A stretch of 64,000 bases of DNA, taken from Labedaea rhizosphaerae. Lineage in GTDB: Bacteria; Actinomycetota; Actinomycetes; Mycobacteriales; Pseudonocardiaceae. Below, one piece after another: positions 9,141-18,692 of this stretch. The stretch spans positions 1 through 64,000 of the forward strand of contig NZ_SNXZ01000001.1 in the NCBI RefSeq assembly GCF_004362825.1, given 5' to 3'. The notes under the pieces were generated by a model that was not told where the DNA came from, did no database searches, and saw nothing but the letters and a program-made list of their open reading frames with translations. The translations under genes and the position numbers were made by a program. Each line of letters starts with the position of its first letter. Position 1 is the first letter of the stretch.

Positions 9141-9175
9141 TGGCCAGATTGTCAATATGTGTAAGAATCTGGCCA
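9141..9175. promoter_or_regulatory. Palindromic operator between MFS and GlxA-type genes
   Basis: A perfect 10-bp inverted repeat, TGGCCAGATT (9141-9150) and AATCTGGCCA (9166-9175), is separated by 15 bp. The right arm reaches the ATG at 9175 of the regulator. The spacer holds a minus-strand TTGACA that could be the -35 of the MFS gene. A dimeric regulator bound here could silence both genes. Confidence 0.6.
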
Positions 9176-10137
9176 TGCCCCCACACAAGGTCGCCGTGCT
9201 CGCCCTCGACGAGGTGATCGGCTACGACCTGGCCATCCCGCCGCAGATCCTGGGCGAGGCGCACGACGACGATGGCAATCCGCTCTACGACGTGCGGGTG
9301 TGCGGCTTGACCACGCAACCCCACCGCGTCTCCGCCGGCTACTGGATCACGCCCGACCACGGCCCGGAGGCGCTGGCCGACGCGGACAGCGTGATCATCC
9401 CCGGCACGAAGATCGTCGGCCCGCGCCGGGAAGGCACACTGCCCGACGACCTGCGTGCGGCGCTCGCGACCATCCCGCCGCACGCGCGGATCATGTCGAT
9501 CTGCACCGGTGCGTTCGTGCTCGGCGCGGCCGGGATCCTCGACGACCGGCCCGCCACGACGCACTGGGCCTACATCGAGGAGTTCCGCGCGCTCTACCCG
9601 AAGGTGCACATCGACGAGTCCGTGCTGTTCGTCGACGACGGCGACGTGCTGACCGCGGCCGGGCTCTCCGCCGGCGTGGACCTGTGCCTGCACGTGGTCC
9701 GGCTCGACCACGGCAGCGACGTGGCCAACCGGGTCGCCCGCCACTGCGTCGTGCCGCCGTGGCGCGAGGGCGGGCAGTCGCAGTTCATCGAGCAGACCGT
9801 GCCCGACCCCGGCTCCGACGGCACCGCGCCGACCAGGGCGTGGGCGTTGCGCCGGCTCGGCGAGCCGCTGGACCTCGCCGCGATGGCCGAACACGCACGG
9901 ATGAGCGTGCGCACGTTCTCCCGGCGGTTCCGCGCGGAGACCGGCCTGTCCCCCGGCGCGTGGCTGATCCGCGAACGCGTCCGGCATGCGCGGCACCTGC
10001 TGGAGAGCACCGACCTGCCGGTCGACCGGGTGGCCGAGACGGCCGGGCTGGGCAGCGCGGCGTCGCTGCGCCAGCACATGCGCGCCGAACTCGGCGTGGC
10101 CCCGACGGCCTACCGCCGGACGTTTAGGGGGAACTGA
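9175..10137 (+). CDS. GlxA-family regulator (DJ-1/PfpI domain plus AraC HTH)
   Basis: A 320-residue protein. Residues 1 to about 175 form a DJ-1/PfpI-like domain (VAVLALDEVIGYDL, then SICTGAFVLGAAGILD with the nucleophile-elbow Cys). Residues about 215-320 carry two AraC-type HTH motifs (MAEHARMSVRTFSRRFRAET and DRVAETAGLGSAASLRQHM). GlxA proteins are transcription factors; the N-terminal domain senses rather than catalyses in most studied cases. The ATG at 9175 is preferred over 9157 because the protein then begins MPPHKVAVLAL, as relatives do, and AAGAAT lies 6 nt upstream. It probably controls the divergent MFS gene. Confidence 0.88.
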   Translation: MPPHKVAVLALDEVIGYDLAIPPQILGEAHDDDGNPLYDVRVCGLTTQPHRVSAGYWITPDHGPEALADADSVIIPGTKIVGPRREGTLPDDLRAALATIPPHARIMSICTGAFVLGAAGILDDRPATTHWAYIEEFRALYPKVHIDESVLFVDDGDVLTAAGLSAGVDLCLHVVRLDHGSDVANRVARHCVVPPWREGGQSQFIEQTVPDPGSDGTAPTRAWALRRLGEPLDLAAMAEHARMSVRTFSRRFRAETGLSPGAWLIRERVRHARHLLESTDLPVDRVAETAGLGSAASLRQHMRAELGVAPTAYRRTFRGN

Positions 10138-10161
10138 GGCTCGCTCTCAGCGCCGGACCCC

Positions 10162-10167
10162 TACGAT
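10162..10167 (+). promoter_or_regulatory. -10 element for leaderless lprG
   Basis: TACGAT ends 7 nt before the ATG at 10175 and no Shine-Dalgarno is present. This supports 10175 rather than the in-frame ATG at 10166, which lies inside the -10. Confidence 0.5.
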
Positions 10168-10174
10168 GCCGGGC

Positions 10175-10855
10175 ATGTCGTTGCGTCGTGGTCTCGCCGT
10201 CGTGCTCGCGTTGTTCGCGCTGGCCGGGTGCACATCGTCCCCGGACACCAGCGGGCCGCTGCCCGACGGCGCCGCGCTGCTCAAGCAGAGCTCCGAGGCG
10301 AGCAAGGCCATCACCAGCGCGCACTTCCAGCTGGTCATCAACGGCACGATCCCGGGCATCCCGATCCAGGGCGCCCAGGGCGACCTGACCAAGGAGGGCA
10401 CCGCGCAGGGCTCGGCCAAGCTGCAGGAGTTCGGCCAGCTGCTCGAGGTCCAGTTCGTGCTCGTCGGCGGCGAGTTCTACGTCAAGGGCGTCACCGGCGG
10501 GTTCCAGAAGATGAACGGCATCACCAACATCTACGACCCCAGCGCGATCCTCGACCCGAACCGCGGCATCGCGAAGGTGCTCACGTCGATCACGCAGCCG
10601 AAGACCGAGGCCCGTGAGGAGATCAACGGCACCCAGACGTTCCGGGTCGCGGGCAAGGCGCCCAAGGACGCGGTGTCGGCGATCGTGCCGGTGCAGCAGG
10701 ACGTCGACGTGAAGGTCTGGGTCCGTGAGGACAACAAGCAGCCGGTGCGCGCGTGGATCCAGCTGCCCGCGGACAAGCCGGGTGCGGGAGCGCCGACCGT
10801 CGAGATCACCTTGTCCGACATCAACAAGCCGGTGACGATCACCAAGCCCGCCTGA
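10175..10855 (+). CDS. lprG: LprG-like lipoprotein (LppX_LprAFG family)
   Basis: A 226-residue lipoprotein. The signal peptide has [19 protein letters not shown] with lipobox LAGC. The mature part follows the LppX/LprG fold pattern ([27 protein letters not shown], then [31 protein letters not shown]). In mycobacteria LprG carries triacylated glycolipids or triacylglycerides across the envelope together with the MFS pump P55 (Rv1410c). Here the next gene is that pump, overlapping by TGATG, so the same two-protein lipid-export unit is inferred. Confidence 0.88.
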   Translation: MSLRRGLAVVLALFALAGCTSSPDTSGPLPDGAALLKQSSEASKAITSAHFQLVINGTIPGIPIQGAQGDLTKEGTAQGSAKLQEFGQLLEVQFVLVGGEFYVKGVTGGFQKMNGITNIYDPSAILDPNRGIAKVLTSITQPKTEAREEINGTQTFRVAGKAPKDAVSAIVPVQQDVDVKVWVREDNKQPVRAWIQLPADKPGAGAPTVEITLSDINKPVTITKPA

Positions 10856-12384
10856 TGGCCGTGGTGACCACGCTCGAGCCGCACACCGCGCGGCGGCGGC
10901 TGGCCATCGGCGCCGCCGGGCTCGCGGTGCTGCTCGGGGCGCTGGACACCTACGTGGTGCTCAGCGTCATCAAGCAGATCATGGACGCGATGCAGGTCCC
11001 GGTGAACGACCTGCAACGCGTCACCCCCGTCGTCACCGGGTACCTGCTCGGCTACGTGGCCGCGATGCCGTTGCTCGGGCAGGCCTCCGACCGGTTCGGC
11101 CGCAAGCTCCTGCTCCAGGTCTGCCTGGCGTTGTTCATCGTCGGCTCGGTGCTCACGGCCATCTCGGGGACCATGCCGTCGCTGGTCACCGGCCGGGTCG
11201 TGCAAGGCGTGGCCAGTGGTGCGCTGCTGCCGGTGACGCTGGCGATGGTCGCCGACCTGTGGGCCGAGCAGCGCCGCTCGACCGTGCTCGGGTTCGTCGG
11301 CGCCGCCCAGGAGATGGGCAGCGTGCTCGGGCCGCTGTACGGGATCGCGATCGCCGCGATCGCCGGCTGGCGCGGGGTGTTCTGGGTGAACGTGCCGCTG
11401 GCGTTGCTGGCCATGGTCGCCGTGCAGCTCAGTGCGCCGCGCCGGTCGCCGACGACCGAACGCACCAGGATCGACGTCGTGGGCGGCGTGCTGCTCGCCA
11501 TCGTGCTGGGCCTGGCCGTGGTCGGGCTCTACAACCCCGATCCCGAGCACGCCGTGTTGCCGCCGTGGGGCGTTCCGGTGCTGATCGGCGCGGCGGTCGC
11601 GCTGGTGGCGTTCCTGCTGTGGGAGTGGCGTGCGCCCACGAAGTTGATCGACCCGGCGAGCGTGCGGATGGGCACGTTCCTCGCCGCGCTCGGCGTGAGC
11701 GTCACCGCGGGTGCCGCGCTGATGATCACGCTCGTCGACGTGGACCTGTTCGGCCAGACCCTGCTCGGCCGCAACGACCAGGGCAGCGTGCTGCTGCTGG
11801 TGCGTTTCCTGGTCGCGTTGCCGATCGGCGCGGTGGCCGGCGGCTGGCTCGCGAGCCGGTTCGGCGAACGCTGGATCACCGTGGCCGGGATGCTGCTCGC
11901 CGCGATCGGGTTCTGGCTGATGTCCGGCTGGCCGGTGGACCCGCTGGTCGCCCGGCACGCGCTGGGCCCGATCTCCTTGCCGCGCCTGGACACCGACCTC
12001 GTCCTGACCGGTCTCGGGCTCGGCCTGGTGATCGCGCCGCTGTCGTCGTCGGTGCTGAAGGTGACCCCGGCCCGGCAGCACGGGGTCGCGTCCGCGGGCG
12101 TGGTGGTCGCCCGGATGACCGGGATGCTCGTCGGCGTGGCGTCGGTGACCGCGTGGGGCCTGCACCGCTTCCACGCCCTGACGGCGAACCTCCTGATGCC
12201 GCTGCCGCAACTGGGCGAGACCGAGAAGCAGTTCAACGCGCGGCTCGTGCCGTACAAGAACGCCCTGTTCGACGCGCTGCTCACCCAGTACCGCGGCGTC
12301 TTCGCGATCACCGCCGTGATCTGCCTGGTGGGCGCCGCGCTTGCTCTGCTCGTGCGTACGCGCAGCCCCCAAAGCACGGGCTGA
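10855..12384 (+). CDS. P55/Rv1410c-like MFS transporter
   Basis: A 509-residue permease of the DHA2 (14-TM) type: [16 protein letters not shown] in TM1, then [14 protein letters not shown] as the A-motif loop and [24 protein letters not shown] long soluble stretch near the C-terminus (about 445-485, [16 protein letters not shown]) sits between the last helices, as in P55. The start ATG overlaps the stop of lprG, giving translational coupling. It probably exports triacylglyceride-like lipids or drugs along with LprG. Confidence 0.88.
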   Translation: MAVVTTLEPHTARRRLAIGAAGLAVLLGALDTYVVLSVIKQIMDAMQVPVNDLQRVTPVVTGYLLGYVAAMPLLGQASDRFGRKLLLQVCLALFIVGSVLTAISGTMPSLVTGRVVQGVASGALLPVTLAMVADLWAEQRRSTVLGFVGAAQEMGSVLGPLYGIAIAAIAGWRGVFWVNVPLALLAMVAVQLSAPRRSPTTERTRIDVVGGVLLAIVLGLAVVGLYNPDPEHAVLPPWGVPVLIGAAVALVAFLLWEWRAPTKLIDPASVRMGTFLAALGVSVTAGAALMITLVDVDLFGQTLLGRNDQGSVLLLVRFLVALPIGAVAGGWLASRFGERWITVAGMLLAAIGFWLMSGWPVDPLVARHALGPISLPRLDTDLVLTGLGLGLVIAPLSSSVLKVTPARQHGVASAGVVVARMTGMLVGVASVTAWGLHRFHALTANLLMPLPQLGETEKQFNARLVPYKNALFDALLTQYRGVFAITAVICLVGAALALLVRTRSPQSTG

Positions 12385-12430
12385 CAAGGCACCAGCCGAC
12401 CGCAAAATTTCGCCGCCGTGCGCGAGGCCA

Positions 12431-12561
12431 TCCCCAGCCCCCGCCCACCCAGGGGACTTCTTGGGGCCGAAGTGCGCCAGTTTATCGAGGTCAGGGCGGT
12501 TTCGGCGGAGCGCTCGGCAATCTGTGGACAACCCGCGGTCGCGAAGGGCGGGGTGTGGACA
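12431..12561 (-). repeat. Dispersed DnaA-box/hairpin element, copy E (divergent)
   Basis: This is the most diverged of five copies and the only one on the minus strand. It shows a TGTCCACA box (12561-12552 region), TTGTCCACA (12531-12523), CTCGATAAACTGG (about 12489-12477) and a terminal CCCCTGGGTGGGCGGGGGCT. It fills the gap between the P55-like pump and the TAP-type hydrolase; no gene is seen there. Confidence 0.6.
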
Positions 12562-12588
12562 GGCGGTTGCCGGCGCGGGCAAACGGCG

Positions 12589-14151
12589 CTATGAGCAGCG
12601 GGTGCCTTCGGCGGGCATCTTGAGGTCGATCAGGTAGCTCGACGCGGCGTCGTCCACGCACTCGTTGCCCTGCAGGAACGCGGTGTGCTGGGTGCCCTGG
12701 AACGTCAACAGCCCGCCGTGCAACGCGTCCGCGAGGTCGACCCCCGACTGGTACGGCGTGGCCGGGTCGCCCGTGGTCGAGATGACCAGCACCGGCGCCA
12801 GCCCGGTCACCGCGGGCCGGTGCGGCACGCTGGTCGGCGGCACCGGCCAGAACGCGCACACGTCCAGCGCGGGCACCGGCGGCTGCGCCTCGTCGAGGAA
12901 CGTGCCCTTCGCCGCCTCCGCGAGCTGCTCGGTCTCCTTCTGCACCTCGGCGCGGTCCTTGAGCTGTGGCTGGTCCACGCAGTTGATCGCGGTGAACGCG
13001 TCCTGCAGGTTCGAGTAGTGCCCGTCCTGCCCGCGCCCGAGGTAGGCGTCGGCGAGGATCATCAGCACCCGGCCCTGCCCCTGCGCGAGCTCCGTCAGCC
13101 CGGTGTTCAACGGCTCCCAGAGCTGGTTGGAGTACATCGCCTGGATGATCCCGGTGGCCGCGTCGGAGAAGGACAGCTGCCGGTCGCCGACCGCGACCGG
13201 GCGCGTCTTGAGCGGGTTCACCAGCTGTTCCAGCTTGGTCTGCGCGGCACCGGCGTCGTGCCCGAGCGCGCAGTCGGCGCGCGCGACGCACCACTTGATG
13301 AAGTCCTTGATCGCGCCGTCGAAGCCCTTGGCCTGGCCGATCTGCTCGTCGAGCTGATCGGCGTCGGGGTCGACCGCGCCGTCGAGCACCATGGCCCGCA
13401 CCGACTGCGGGAACTGCTGGGCGTACTCGGTGCCGATCCGGGTGCCGTAGGAGAAGCCGAGGTAGGTCAGCTTCTGGTCGCCGAGCACCGACCGCATGAC
13501 GTCCATGTCCCGCGCGACGTCGCGGGTGCCCACGGTGGCGAGCACGTCCGCGCCGGTGCGCTGGGTGCACTTGGCGGCGTAGTCCTTGTTCTCCGCCTCG
13601 ATCTTCGCCACATCCGTGGTCGGCGGCTCGAGCCGTTGCCGGTCGGTCTCCTGGTCGGTCAGGCAGTGCACCTTCGGCGAGCTGACCCCGACCCCGCGCG
13701 GGTCGAAGCCGACGAGGTCGAAGCGCTTGAACACCTCGGCCTTCGAGTCGCTGGAGTAGAGCCCGGCCGCGGCCGACATGCCGGACGCCCCCGGCCCGCC
13801 CGGGTTGATCACCAGCGAGCCGACCTTGTGCTGCTGGTCGTCGGCGGGGCGGCGCAGCAGGCCGATGGTCGCGGCGGGACCGTCGGGCTTGGCGTAGTCC
13901 AGCGGGACGCGCATGGTGGCGCACTGCAGACCCCGGCCCGCGAACGCCTGGCGGCTCTCGTCGTCGGTGGCGAACTGCGGGCAGCCCGACCAGACCAGCG
14001 CCTGGGAGTAGAACTGCTCCAGCCCCGCGGGCACGGCTCCCGCCGGACCCGATCGCTGCACCTTGCCCGCCGTCGGCGTCCCCGTGACCACGGTCGAACA
14101 ACCGGCGACGAGCACCAGACCGACAAGAATGATCCCCGCACGCATCCGCAC
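12589..14151 (-). CDS. TAP-type alpha/beta-hydrolase lipoprotein (CaeA/Hip1-like)
   Basis: About 520 residues. A signal peptide with lipobox VAGC opens the protein. The alpha/beta-hydrolase core shows NPGGPGASG (oxyanion region), FDPRGVG, the nucleophile elbow GFSYGTRIG, the acid in STTGDPATPY and the histidine in GTQHTAF. The C-terminus is a TAP-like domain with CVDD. It matches Streptomyces tripeptidyl aminopeptidases and M. tuberculosis Rv2223c/CaeA, which flank panB as here. The expected role is a cell-wall serine protease or esterase. The GTG at 14151 is chosen because GAGGA lies 7 nt upstream; ATG 14145 is two codons further in. Confidence 0.88.
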   Translation of the reverse strand: MRMRAGIILVGLVLVAGCSTVVTGTPTAGKVQRSGPAGAVPAGLEQFYSQALVWSGCPQFATDDESRQAFAGRGLQCATMRVPLDYAKPDGPAATIGLLRRPADDQQHKVGSLVINPGGPGASGMSAAAGLYSSDSKAEVFKRFDLVGFDPRGVGVSSPKVHCLTDQETDRQRLEPPTTDVAKIEAENKDYAAKCTQRTGADVLATVGTRDVARDMDVMRSVLGDQKLTYLGFSYGTRIGTEYAQQFPQSVRAMVLDGAVDPDADQLDEQIGQAKGFDGAIKDFIKWCVARADCALGHDAGAAQTKLEQLVNPLKTRPVAVGDRQLSFSDAATGIIQAMYSNQLWEPLNTGLTELAQGQGRVLMILADAYLGRGQDGHYSNLQDAFTAINCVDQPQLKDRAEVQKETEQLAEAAKGTFLDEAQPPVPALDVCAFWPVPPTSVPHRPAVTGLAPVLVISTTGDPATPYQSGVDLADALHGGLLTFQGTQHTAFLQGNECVDDAASSYLIDLKMPAEGTRCS

Positions 14152-14276
14152 AAAGCGATCCTCGCAGGCCACGGGCCGGTACGGCCGAGTGGGTTCACCG
14201 GCGTCGACGGGAAACGGGAAAATCCCGCCCGCCTCACACGGAACTCAACCCTTGGGCACCAACGTTGGCCCTTGCG

Positions 14277-14306
14277 TTGGTTGATGAACCCCACGACCCG
14301 TAACGT
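14277..14306 (+). promoter_or_regulatory. Possible promoter of secA2
   Basis: TTGGTT (14277-14282), an 18-bp spacer and TAACGT (14301-14306) lie 43 nt before the GTG start. A palindrome, CCAACGTTGG (14259-14268), sits just upstream and could be a regulator site. Confidence 0.4.
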
Positions 14307-14348
14307 CGTCCCCGCGACACGCGTGGCGATAACAAGGAGGTGGTCGGC

Positions 14349-16700
14349 GTGGCACTCGCCGGCCGTTTGCGCACCAGGGTGCGGCGATTTCTCGCCCGTC
14401 CCGGAACAGTGGATCTCAGCCGCTATTCCGACCTGCTCAAGGAGGTCGAGTGGCGTGAGGACAAGCTGCGTGAGCTGACCGACGAGGAGCTGACCGAGGC
14501 CGCCGCCGCGCTGCGGGACAAGGCGCGTGCGGAGACCAAGAAGGACAAGGGCCCGTTCGACGACGGGGACCTCGTCGAGCTGTGCGCGGTCGGCCGCGAG
14601 GCCGGGCGGCGCGCGCTGGACGAGCGCGCCCACGACGTCCAGCTGCTCGGCACCATGGGCCTGCTCGCGGGCCACGTCGTGGAGATGGCCACCGGTGAGG
14701 GCAAGACGCTCTCCGGTGCCCTGGCCGCCGCCGGGTACGCGCTGGCCGGCCGGCACGTGCACGTGCTGTCGGTCAACGACTACCTGGCCCGCCGCGACGC
14801 CGAGTGGATGGGCCCGGTCTACGACCTGCTCGGCGTGAGCGTGGGCTGGGTGTCGCAGAACAGCACCCACGAGGAGCGCAAAGAGGCCTACGGCAAGGAC
14901 GTCACCTACGGCGCGGTCAGCGAGGTCGGCTTCGACGTGCTGCGCGACCGCCTGGTCACCAACGTCGACGACCGGGCCCAGCGCGCGCCCGACGTGGCCC
15001 TGGTCGACGAGGCCGACTCGGTGCTCGTCGACGAGGCGCGGGTGCCGCTGGTGATGGCGGGCTCGACCGAGACCGACCCCGGCGACCCCGAGGTCGCGAA
15101 GATCGTCGCGGGCCTGCGCCCGGGTGCGCACTACGAGCAGGACGAGGACGGCCGCAACGCCTGGCTGACCCAGGCCGGCGCCCGGATCGTGGAGCGTTCG
15201 CTCGGCGAAGGCGTGGACCTCTACACCGAGGAGCACAGCGACCGCCTGGCCGCGGTGAACGTGGCGCTGCACGCGCACGCCCTGCTCACCCGCGACGTCG
15301 ACTACATCGTGCGCGACGGCAAGGTCGCGTTGATCAACTCCTCGCGTGGGCGCATCGCGTTGCTGCAGCGCTGGCCTGACGGGCTGCAGGCGGCCGTCGA
15401 GGCCAAGGAGGGCGTCGCGGCCAGCGAACGCGGCCAGGTGCTCGACTCGATCACCGTGCAGTCGATGATCGGCCGCTACCAGCGCGTGTGCGGGATGACC
15501 GGCACCGCGGTCGCGGTGGCCGAGACGCTGCGGGAGTTCTACGAGCTCGAGGTCGCGGTGGTCCCGCCCGACAAGGAGTGCGTGCGCGAGGACGAGGAAG
15601 ACCGCGTCTACGTCGACTTCGAGAGCAAGGAAGCGGCGATCGTCGAGCTGATCGTCGAGAAGCACAAGACCGGCCAGCCGATCCTGGTCGGCACCCTCGA
15701 CGTCGCCGAGTCCGAGCGGCTGGCCAAACTGCTGGCCAAGGCCGACGTCGAGTGCGTGGTGCTCAACGCGCGCAACGACGCCGAGGAAGCGGCGATCGTG
15801 CGTGAGGCCGGGGCGAAGGGCGCGGTCACCGTGTCCACGCAGATGGCCGGGCGCGGCACCGACATCCGCCTGGGCGGCAGCAACGGCAGCCACGAGGAGG
15901 TGGCCGAACTGGGTGGCTTGTACGTCCTGGCCACCGGCCACTACCCGAGCAGCCGCCTCGACGACCAGTTGCGTGGCCGCGCCGGACGCCAGGGCGACCC
16001 CGGCGGCTCGGTGGTGTTCGCGAGCCTGGCCGACGACATCGTGGCCCAGTACGCGCCCGAGGCCGAGCCCGGCGACGAGCCGGACGACGAGGGCAGGCTC
16101 ACCGACGCCACGTCGCAGCGCTATGTCGACCACGCCCAGCGCGTGGCCGAGGGCGTGAACCTGGAGATCCACCGCAACACGTGGCGCTACACGCGGCTGA
16201 TCGAGAAGCAGCGCGAGATCCTGCTGGAGTACCGCGACGAGGTCCTGACCGGCGACGCGGCGGCGGAGTTGTTGGAGGAACGCGCCGCCAAGCGCTACAA
16301 GGAGCTGGTCAAGGCGGCCGGCGAGGACGCGGTGAAGGCGGTCGCGCGCCAGATCGTCCTGCGGCACCTGGACAAGCGCTGGACCGAGCACCTGGAGTTC
16401 GTCGCCGACGTGCGCGAGACCATCCACTTGCGCGCGCTGGCCAAGGAAACCCCGATCGACGAGTTCCACCGGGCCTGCATCCCGGCGTTCAAGCAGATCC
16501 GCGCGGACGTCGCCGACGCGGCGGTGGAGACGTTCAAGGAGATCGAGGTGGGCGAGGGCGGCACGGTGGACCTGGACGCCTCGGGCCTGCGCAAGCCGTC
16601 GTCGACCTGGACCTACCTCGTGCACGACAACCCGTTCGACTCCGACGCCGAGCAGGCCCTGCAGAAGGTGCGCGCCATGGTGAAAAAGGTCAAGAAGTAG
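14349..16700 (+). CDS. secA2: Accessory preprotein translocase ATPase SecA2
   Basis: A 783-residue DEAD-like motor. Walker A is MATGEGKT (Lys about 119) and Walker B is LVDEADSVLVDEA. QMAGRGTDIRLGG and the DQLRGRAGRQGDPG helicase motif VI follow. The protein is shorter than housekeeping SecA and lacks the Cys-rich zinc-binding tail, ending in a Lys-rich MVKKVKK; both are SecA2 traits. SecA2 exports a small set of proteins, often without classical signals, through SecYEG. The GTG at 14349 is chosen for the AGGAGG 8 nt upstream; GTG 14340 overlaps that site. A 22-bp tandem repeat array begins 9 bp after the stop. Confidence 0.93.
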   Translation: MALAGRLRTRVRRFLARPGTVDLSRYSDLLKEVEWREDKLRELTDEELTEAAAALRDKARAETKKDKGPFDDGDLVELCAVGREAGRRALDERAHDVQLLGTMGLLAGHVVEMATGEGKTLSGALAAAGYALAGRHVHVLSVNDYLARRDAEWMGPVYDLLGVSVGWVSQNSTHEERKEAYGKDVTYGAVSEVGFDVLRDRLVTNVDDRAQRAPDVALVDEADSVLVDEARVPLVMAGSTETDPGDPEVAKIVAGLRPGAHYEQDEDGRNAWLTQAGARIVERSLGEGVDLYTEEHSDRLAAVNVALHAHALLTRDVDYIVRDGKVALINSSRGRIALLQRWPDGLQAAVEAKEGVAASERGQVLDSITVQSMIGRYQRVCGMTGTAVAVAETLREFYELEVAVVPPDKECVREDEEDRVYVDFESKEAAIVELIVEKHKTGQPILVGTLDVAESERLAKLLAKADVECVVLNARNDAEEAAIVREAGAKGAVTVSTQMAGRGTDIRLGGSNGSHEEVAELGGLYVLATGHYPSSRLDDQLRGRAGRQGDPGGSVVFASLADDIVAQYAPEAEPGDEPDDEGRLTDATSQRYVDHAQRVAEGVNLEIHRNTWRYTRLIEKQREILLEYRDEVLTGDAAAELLEERAAKRYKELVKAAGEDAVKAVARQIVLRHLDKRWTEHLEFVADVRETIHLRALAKETPIDEFHRACIPAFKQIRADVADAAVETFKEIEVGEGGTVDLDASGLRKPSSTWTYLVHDNPFDSDAEQALQKVRAMVKKVKK

Positions 16701-16709
16701 CAGCCCTGC

Positions 16710-16863
16710 GGGCGTGTCCCCCACTCCCGCCGGGTGTGTCCCCCGTTCCGACCGGGTGTGTCCCACACTCCCGCCGGGCGTGTCCCCCGGTCGGACCGGG
16801 TGTGTCCCCCACTCCGACCGGGCGTGTCCCACACTCACGTCGGGTGTGTCCCCCGCTCGCGCC
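16710..16863. repeat. Tandem array of seven 22-bp units (array 1)
   Basis: Seven contiguous units of the form GGGYGTGTCCCMCNSTCNSRCC fill most of the 259-bp gap between secA2 and nadE. There are no spacers, so this is not a CRISPR. The unit length is not a multiple of three, and the open frames across it are composition artefacts. The same unit recurs at 57930-58081. Confidence 0.85.
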
Positions 16864-16959
16864 GCGACTCGGCGGCGCGGGCGTGTGGATGAGAACCTGT
16901 CCCTTTAGACTTCGGTCACTTTTCGCCTCGGCGGCGAAAACTTGAGGGAGAATGGCGCC

Positions 16960-18681
16960 ATGCCGCAGTTGCGCATCGCACTCGCCCAGGTCAACTCGTG
17001 CGTCGGTGACCTGGAGGGCAACGCCGGAGCCGTCGTCGACTGGACCCGCAAGGCGGTCCAGCAGGGCGCGCACGTCGTCGTCTTCCCGGAGATGCACCTC
17101 ACCGGTTACCCCGTCGAGGACCTCGCGCTGCGCGAGTCGTTCGCGCGCGCGTCCCAGCAAGCGCTGGAGTCGCTCGCGGTCCGGCTCGCCGACGCCGGGT
17201 GCGGCGACATCGCCGCGTTCGTCGGCTACCTCGACCGCGACAGCATGGGCCCGCGCGACTCGGCCGCCGTGCTGCACCAGGGCGCGGTCGTGGCCCGCCA
17301 GCACAAGCACCACCTGCCGAACTACGGCGTCTTCGACGAGCGCCGCTACTTCATCGCGGGCCAAAGCCTCGACGTCGTGCGCGTGCACGGGCTCGAGGTC
17401 GGCATGGTCATCTGCGAGGACATCTGGCAGGCGGGCGGCCCGGTCGCCGCGCTCGGCCAGGCCGGCGTCGACCTGATCGTCGCGCCGAACGCCTCGCCCT
17501 ACGAACGCAAGAAGGACGACCAGCGCCTGCCGCTGGTCGCCCGGCGCGCGCAGGAGGGCGGCGCGCCGCTCGTCTACGTGAACATGGTCGGCGCGCAGGA
17601 CGACCTCGTCTTCGATGGCGATTCCATGGTGGTCGCCGCGGACGGCACGCTGCTCGCCCGCGCCCCGCAGTTCGTCGAGCACCTGATGCTGATCGACCTC
17701 GACCTTCCCGGCGGCGCAGCCCGCGCCGATGGCGAGGTCGACGGGTTCGCCGTGCGCCGCGTGGTGCTCAGCGACGAGCCGGTGCCCGCGTTCGAGCCGG
17801 AACACTCCCCCGGCGTCGTCGAGCCGCTGCCCGACGAGGCCGAGGTGTGGTCGGCGCTGGTGACCGGGCTGCGCGACTACGTGCACAAGAACGGTTTCTC
17901 CTCGGTCGTGCTCGGCTTGTCCGGCGGCATCGACTCGGCGGTGACCGCGGCGCTCGCGGTGGACGCGCTCGGCCCGGACGCGGTCTACGGCGTATCGCTG
18001 CCTTCGTCGTACTCGTCGGAGCACTCGAAGTCCGACGCGGCGGAGCTGGCCGAGCGCACCGGGTGCCACTACGAGGTGCAGCCGATCGCGGGCATGGTCG
18101 ACGCCTTCGTCAACCAGCTCGGCTTGACCGGGCTCGCCGAGGAGAACGTGCAAGCCCGCTGCCGTGGCGTGACGTTGATGGGCCTGTCGAACCAGTTCGG
18201 CCACCTCGTGCTCGCGACCGGCAACAAGACCGAGCTGGCGGTCGGCTATTCCACGATCTACGGCGACGCGGTCGGCGGTTTCGCGCCGATCAAGGACGTG
18301 CCGAAGACGCTGGTGTGGAACCTGGCGCGCTGGCGCAACGCGGAAGCGGAAAAGCTCGGCGAGACCCCGCCGATCCCGGAAGCGTCGATCACCAAGCCAC
18401 CGTCGGCGGAATTGCGGCCGGGTCAGCTCGACACGGATTCGTTGCCGGACTACGAGTTGCTCGACCGTGTGCTCGACGACTACGTCGAGGGCGATCGCGG
18501 TTACGACGACCTGGTGCGTGCCGGTTTCGAGCCCGAGCTCATCGACAAGGTGCTGCGAATGGTCGACCGGGCGGAGTACAAGCGCCGGCAATACCCGCCG
18601 GGCACGAAGATTTCCTTCAAGGCGTTCGGCCGCGACCGGCGTTTGCCGATTACCAACGCCTGGCGCGAAGGCAAGCAGTAG
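16960..18681 (+). CDS. nadE: Glutamine-hydrolysing NAD+ synthetase
   Basis: A 573-residue two-domain enzyme. The N-terminal nitrilase/CN-hydrolase amidase (about 1-270) has the Glu in FPEMHLTGYP, the Lys in KHHLPNYGVFDE and the nucleophile Cys in VICEDIW. The C-terminal synthetase has the PP-loop LGLSGGIDSAVTAAL and later STIYGDAVGGFAP and KPPSAELRPGQ. It converts deamido-NAD+, ATP and glutamine to NAD+. It belongs to the ~570-residue class, shorter than the ~680-residue mycobacterial enzyme. The ATG at 16960 has GAGGGAG upstream; an overlapping ATG at 16952 is out of frame. Confidence 0.95.
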   Translation: MPQLRIALAQVNSCVGDLEGNAGAVVDWTRKAVQQGAHVVVFPEMHLTGYPVEDLALRESFARASQQALESLAVRLADAGCGDIAAFVGYLDRDSMGPRDSAAVLHQGAVVARQHKHHLPNYGVFDERRYFIAGQSLDVVRVHGLEVGMVICEDIWQAGGPVAALGQAGVDLIVAPNASPYERKKDDQRLPLVARRAQEGGAPLVYVNMVGAQDDLVFDGDSMVVAADGTLLARAPQFVEHLMLIDLDLPGGAARADGEVDGFAVRRVVLSDEPVPAFEPEHSPGVVEPLPDEAEVWSALVTGLRDYVHKNGFSSVVLGLSGGIDSAVTAALAVDALGPDAVYGVSLPSSYSSEHSKSDAAELAERTGCHYEVQPIAGMVDAFVNQLGLTGLAEENVQARCRGVTLMGLSNQFGHLVLATGNKTELAVGYSTIYGDAVGGFAPIKDVPKTLVWNLARWRNAEAEKLGETPPIPEASITKPPSAELRPGQLDTDSLPDYELLDRVLDDYVEGDRGYDDLVRAGFEPELIDKVLRMVDRAEYKRRQYPPGTKISFKAFGRDRRLPITNAWREGKQ

Positions 18682-18692
18682 CCTGATCGCCC

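Noticed and set aside
13809-16838. A 1009-codon minus-strand open frame across secA2 and array 1
   Set aside because: Opposite strand of secA2 and caeA-like genes plus the 22-bp repeats; composition artefact.
16710-16863. CRISPR array
   Set aside because: Units are contiguous with no spacers and no cas genes are present.
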